This document shows, piece by piece, positions 44,701 to 47,043 of a stretch of DNA of 47,043 bases. The DNA comes from CAZTYW01 sp964617695 (lineage in GTDB: Bacteria > Chloroflexota > Dehalococcoidia > UBA2247 > RBG-13-53-26). Each line of letters begins with the position of its first letter. Position 1 is the first letter of the stretch. Location of the stretch: positions 1-47,043 of the forward strand of contig CAZTYW010000009.1 of assembly GCA_964617695.1 (NCBI GenBank), read 5' to 3'. The position numbers and the translations under genes are program-made. The notes under the pieces are model-generated. The model was not told the DNA's origin. It ran no database searches and worked only from the letters and a program-made list of their open reading frames with translations.

Positions 44701-44738
44701 AGGCGGTTCCAGATAGCGATCCTGGTGAGCAAGTGCAT
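41730..44738 (-). CDS. RND-family efflux permease (AcrB/HAE1 type)
   Basis: A 1002-residue proton-driven exporter. It has the first membrane helix LVTFLVVAMVIGGSIFAVFQ, then VEMIPDIEFPMTTVMTVYPN, and helix 4 with the proton-relay Asp pair in AVGRIVDDSIVLLEVIYRR. A second half repeats the plan, with LPLASIGALLGLLAAGHPIG and LVGIVLTNAIVLIALVEQLR. Two large extracytoplasmic loops are present. ATG 44738 is chosen because GGAGG lies 7 bases upstream and the N-terminus MHLLTRIAIWNR fits; a 44819 start would add 27 hydrophilic residues. No membrane fusion protein or outer-membrane channel gene is adjacent. The substrate is unknown. Confidence 0.95.
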   Translation of the reverse strand: MHLLTRIAIWNRLVTFLVVAMVIGGSIFAVFQLKVEMIPDIEFPMTTVMTVYPNASPEEVMQEVTVPVEGTISGIAGLKSIDSVSVENMSVVFAEFEYGTKMDKVNETIRHRLKGLALPAGVPRQLPEGDDNPQLFPLDMSVLPLVILSLSGDMDPGELEQLADTQVKPRLEQIDGVFSVSTEGGQEKVLISPDAAELNSHGISVSQIMGILSMQQYSSLDDIAATPISPTAVLGDVATIDIGPAPGTAVTRTNGQNSVGIVVMKGPEANTVSVANAVVDEAEEIEQSLGEDVRLFTVFDQSEFIERSISELTREAVIGGTLAVLVILVFLMTVRGSLVIAISIPLSILIGFLVMWAWGITINILTLSGMAIAVGRIVDDSIVLLEVIYRRLRRGEGFKEAALGGAREVALPITSATLATIAIFIPLAFVGGVVGELFVPFALTITFALLASLFVSLMVVPALSGFLGRTRKAAAGDAWYQRAYTPVLKWALGHRAFTLIAAVALFVGSLALVPVIGTSFMPSMAEKMIVVDIEMPLGTDLKTTSEKAMEVENIMETDDNPNVELYYTTVGSSSSFIGGMTAMMGGGGTNAATIEILLDPGADLEQEAEHLRTLVEPLGGGSSIEVSPMESMMGSFDSSGLEVRVLGEDYSEVVAATEELSARLESNVEGITDIERDIAVTLPKPRFDVDGSAAMLYMSDGLQMGTLNMELYGMMAGGGTGQYLDGKELFVTGVMASATDAEELGDLRLSGGLPYLIKLSDIADVDVAMEPTHIRRIDGHRSATITAKVTEKDVGAVNRAAQEEIDSLQTSGVEVEMGGVAEEMEETFGSMGIAIIVAIAIAFAIVVATFRSFISPLIIMVSLPLASIGALLGLLAAGHPIGASALMGMLMLVGIVLTNAIVLIALVEQLRRRGMSTHDALVEGGRTRLRPILMTALTTMIALVPLAVGVGGGVLLAGELAAVVIGGLFTSTLLTLLVVPVLYSVTERFRRPVPSRSRWLPE

Positions 44739-45572
44739 TATCCAGCCTCCATCCGTACCATGTGGGTGCTCTCGCCGGCCTGCTTCACAAAAGCACGGCA
44801 GACCCTTGCGGTCTGCCAAAGGTATCCCGAGTAATCGAAGCAGGAATCACACCGTTACCATTATAATCCGCCATCAGGTCTCCAGTCGAGTAGTTCCTTC
44901 TCTTGCGGCGGCCGGCAGCCACAGCGGCCCACGACTTGCCAAGGAACACGTGGTGAAACGTGCCCCAGCCGGGACCCGCAGTGGCGAAACGCGGGAGCGC
45001 GTTCTTGCTTGACCCGCTGGCCGCTGAGGTGGAACCGGATGGGGGTGCCGCAAGGGGCGAAACCAGTCTGCTGGTGCGACCCACCCCTTCGGGCGGGAAC
45101 ACCGTGAGAGAAGTCGATGCACTATCCACCATATGTTTCAAAACCCACCTCCATCCGAAAGATGCCGGCAGAGTGGTACTCCTGGTGGTAGCGAGACTAG
45201 ACGTCCAAGCCGTGGCCTCGGGCGACAAACGTCGCCTCAACCGCGTCGGCCAGTCCTGCCTGATCATAGGCGGTGCCCAAAACAAGAATCACACCCAGGA
45301 GCACCAGCCAGCAACTCGTAGCCTTGCGCGCCAGACCCCGCGCCCCCTCATCCCGGGCCCTCTCTTTAGCGCTCGATCCGTCTCTGACCGCCGACTTCAG
45401 CATGGTTGATAGCACACGCGGGTTACGGAAGCTGTTGAGTCCGGTCGCAGACTGGCAGCGGCAAGGCAATGGTTTCGTGAGGAACACCCGCCCATGGGGA
45501 ACTTTCGCTTGATGGATTTCGTCATAATAAGCGAGTGGCAAAATCGTCGGAATCTGAGGAGGTCGAGACAGA
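44739..45572 (-). other. Gene-poor region upstream of the RND gene
   Basis: Over 830 bases, open frames on both strands lack good starts and motifs. On the minus strand a perfect TATAAT (44860-44865) with a poor -35 lies 120 bases before the RND start and may be its promoter. The hairpin at 44797-44817 lies between the two. Confidence 0.5.
44797..44817 (-). promoter_or_regulatory. Perfect 8-bp inverted repeat in the RND leader
   Basis: GGCAGACC and GGTCTGCC are separated by 5 bases. On the RND coding strand it lies about 45 bases after a TATAAT and 60 bases before the start, followed by GTGCTTTTG. It could be an operator for a dimeric repressor of the TetR type or an RNA attenuator hairpin. 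Confidence 0.5.
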
Positions 45573-45776
45573 ATGAACGAAACGATTCTCACGCCACTTG
45601 TCTGCCTCGTGCTGATAGGAATCATCTGTGCAGAGAGGCGTTTGCTCTGGGGTAGGCCGAATCCGACAGGTCCTCTTCTCGATCGGAGCCAGCCGATTCC
45701 GGAGGGGCAAGTGGGCGACCTTGCTTCCGGCGAATGCGGGAGTTGCCACTTTTCGCCGTGCGAAATGGCCAACTGA
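45573..45776 (+). CDS. Small single-pass membrane protein, unrecognised
   Basis: The 67-residue frame has GAGGAGGT 9 bases before its ATG, a strong site. Residues 5-20 (ILTPLVCLVLIGIICA) form a probable membrane helix or signal anchor, followed by ERRLLWGRP and a Cys-containing tail GECGSCHFSPCEMAN with three closely placed Cys. No family is recognised. The serpin gene starts 66 bases after the stop, so the two may be co-transcribed. Coding status rests on the ribosome site and membrane pattern. Confidence 0.45.
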   Translation: MNETILTPLVCLVLIGIICAERRLLWGRPNPTGPLLDRSQPIPEGQVGDLASGECGSCHFSPCEMAN

Positions 45777-45842
45777 AAGGGGTAGAGTAGACGGCCAGTC
45801 CATTTGAATGAAGACGTCAATAGGACAAATGGAGGGTACATC

Positions 45843-47043
45843 ATGTTCAAGATGCTCAACCTTTTCCTCATGTTGTGTATATGCTTTGGGTGTCTGCAAT
45901 GTGCAAGCGGTTCGGTCTCGGCACGTGAGTTGACCGAGGCCGAGAAGGCGCTGGTCCAATCAGACAACACGTTCGGCTTCAGACTCTTCCAGAACATCGT
46001 TGGGGCGGAAGAAGACAAGAACGTCTTCATCTCTCCGTTGAGCGTTGCCATGGCCCTGGGCATGACCTACAACGGCGCCGCTGGAAGCACCCAGGAGGCA
46101 ATGCAGACTGTCCTCGGGCTGTCCGGTTTGACAATCCAGGAGGTAAACGAGTCATACCAGAGCTTGATCGAACTCCTGGCCGGGCTTGACCCGAAAGTCA
46201 GGTTTCAGCTTGCGAATTCAATATGGTACAGCCAACTGTATTCCTTTGAAGATGAGTTTATCGACCTCAACAAGACCTACTTCGATGCCGTGGTAAGAGG
46301 ACTGGATTTCGATGACCCGGCCGCTCTGGAGACCATCAACGGATGGGTTGATGAGAACACCAACGGGAAAATCAAGGAGATCCTCAACCAGGATGACATG
46401 TCTGAGGCGGTGATGTTCCTGATCAATGCCATCTACTTCAAAGGCACGTGGACCTACCGGTTTGACGAGAACTCGACCAAGGATGACCTGTTCACCCTTA
46501 CCGACGGCTCCCAGGTACCGTGCAGAATGATGATGCAGGAGGGCAATCTCCAGTACTTTGAGACGCCCGACTTTCAAGCTATTGACTTGCCCTACGGTGA
46601 TGGCAATTTCAGCATGACGGTTATTCTTCCGCGGTCTGAGAGCGACATTGATTCCCTGCTGGCGGAATTCAATCAGGACAACTGGACCCAATGGACAGAC
46701 ACCTTCTCCGAGGAGACCGTGCGCCTGGAATTCCCAAGATTCACCCTCGAGTATGAACTGACTCTGAACGAAGTATTGAAGGAACTGGGAATGGGAATCG
46801 CATTCGACCCGGGAGCGGCGGATTTCACCAGAATGCTTGACACCGGCGGCCTGTGGATTGGCGAGGTCAAACACAAGACGTTCGTCGAGGTAAACGAGGA
46901 GGGCACTGAGGCCGCGGCGGTTACTTCCGTCGGCATGACGATGGGGATCAGTGCTACTGCAATGCGGGCGGATCGGCCATTTGTATTTGCCATTCGCGAG
47001 CATCACTCGAACACGATCCTGTTCATGGGGAAAATCGTGGAGC
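45843..47043 (+). CDS. Serpin (serine protease inhibitor), 3' end cut by window
   Basis: The open frame runs from ATG 45843 (GGAGGG upstream) off the window end, 400 codons. A signal peptide or lipoprotein signal covers about residues 1-23 (NLFLMLCICFGCLQC), so it is exported. Serpin landmarks follow: KNVFISPLSVAMALGMTYNGAAGSTQ, FLINAIYFKGTW, FSMTVILPRS and the reactive-centre hinge EVNEEGTEAAAVTS, then DRPFVFAIREH and TILFMGKIVE. The hinge small-residue series is intact, so an inhibitory (loop-inserting) serpin is predicted. Aligned without gaps to alpha-1-antitrypsin, P1 is the Gly and P1' the Ile of MTMGISAT, which is tentative. Only a few C-terminal residues are missing. Confidence 0.95.
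   Translation, partial: MFKMLNLFLMLCICFGCLQCASGSVSARELTEAEKALVQSDNTFGFRLFQNIVGAEEDKNVFISPLSVAMALGMTYNGAAGSTQEAMQTVLGLSGLTIQEVNESYQSLIELLAGLDPKVRFQLANSIWYSQLYSFEDEFIDLNKTYFDAVVRGLDFDDPAALETINGWVDENTNGKIKEILNQDDMSEAVMFLINAIYFKGTWTYRFDENSTKDDLFTLTDGSQVPCRMMMQEGNLQYFETPDFQAIDLPYGDGNFSMTVILPRSESDIDSLLAEFNQDNWTQWTDTFSEETVRLEFPRFTLEYELTLNEVLKELGMGIAFDPGAADFTRMLDTGGLWIGEVKHKTFVEVNEEGTEAAAVTSVGMTMGISATAMRADRPFVFAIREHHSNTILFMGKIVE

Noticed and set aside
45197..45403. 68-residue minus-strand ORF with one hydrophobic segment
   Set aside because: The product has a plausible membrane segment (CWLVLLGVILVLGTAY), but there is no ribosome site before its ATG and the frame extends upstream through unrelated sequence.
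44960..45409. 149-codon plus-strand ORF in the gene-poor region
   Set aside because: No ribosome site, no motif, Arg/Pro/Gln-rich product typical of non-coding GC-rich DNA.
1..47043. Mobile elements, prophage, CRISPR arrays or defence islands
   Set aside because: No transposase, integrase, terminal repeats, spaced direct repeats or known defence gene was seen anywhere in the window.

Overview
The window looks like a chromosomal piece of an anaerobic, uncultured bacterium, most plausibly Chloroflexota of the Dehalococcoidia type. That placement is an inference from gene content and protein flavour: an NrpR-type nitrogen regulator outside the archaea, a three-gene 2-hydroxyacyl-CoA dehydratase set, an ADP-forming acyl-CoA synthetase subunit, a molybdopterin oxidoreductase, many lipoprotein binding proteins and several small cysteine-rich proteins. 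No 16S gene or other decisive marker is present. Consensus-like sigma-70 promoters and good Shine-Dalgarno sites recur. I see no phage, insertion sequence, CRISPR array or integron.

Layout. 1-4.3 kb: tpiA (5' cut), miaA and a zinc-metallopeptidase lipoprotein in one overlapping operon, then a peptide-type binding lipoprotein. 4.3-8.7 kb: a small membrane protein, tRNA-Ser(TGA), an Isf-like flavoprotein, and a lysS-serS operon on the minus strand. 8.9-16.2 kb: a complete F-type ATP synthase operon, atpZ-B-E-(small ORF)-F-H-A-G-D-C. 16.2-16.8 kb: rpsP-khpA on the minus strand. 17-20.3 kb: hisF-gdhA-nrpR, which reads as a nitrogen group. 20.5-27 kb: trehalose synthase, a broken ferredoxin-like gene, an acyl-CoA synthetase subunit and a molybdopterin oxidoreductase, closed by a very strong hairpin. 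27-33.2 kb: a binding lipoprotein on the minus strand, an unidentified structured RNA or attenuator before a DUF167 gene, a Cys-rich mini-protein, DUF1786, an orphan response regulator, a GYD protein and a stand-alone DnaJ-type zinc finger. 33.4-41.6 kb: an SDR, the dehydratase/activase operon, plsX-acpP and a B12-radical SAM protein. 41.7-47 kb: an RND exporter on the minus strand, a gene-poor kilobase, a small membrane protein and a serpin cut by the window end.

The strongest novelty is in the ATP synthase operon. Subunit a carries an in-frame insertion of about 65 residues with the two-fold pattern of a biotinyl/lipoyl-like barrel but no modifiable lysine. It lies in the loop predicted to face outside the cell, between the fourth-helix hairpin arms. 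Between atpE and atpF lies an unannotated 42-residue hydrophobic peptide with an excellent ribosome binding site. Together they suggest an Fo sector with extra parts. Second in interest is a compact RNA at about 28.64-28.83 kb with a perfect promoter, an intrinsic terminator and a competing antiterminator pairing.
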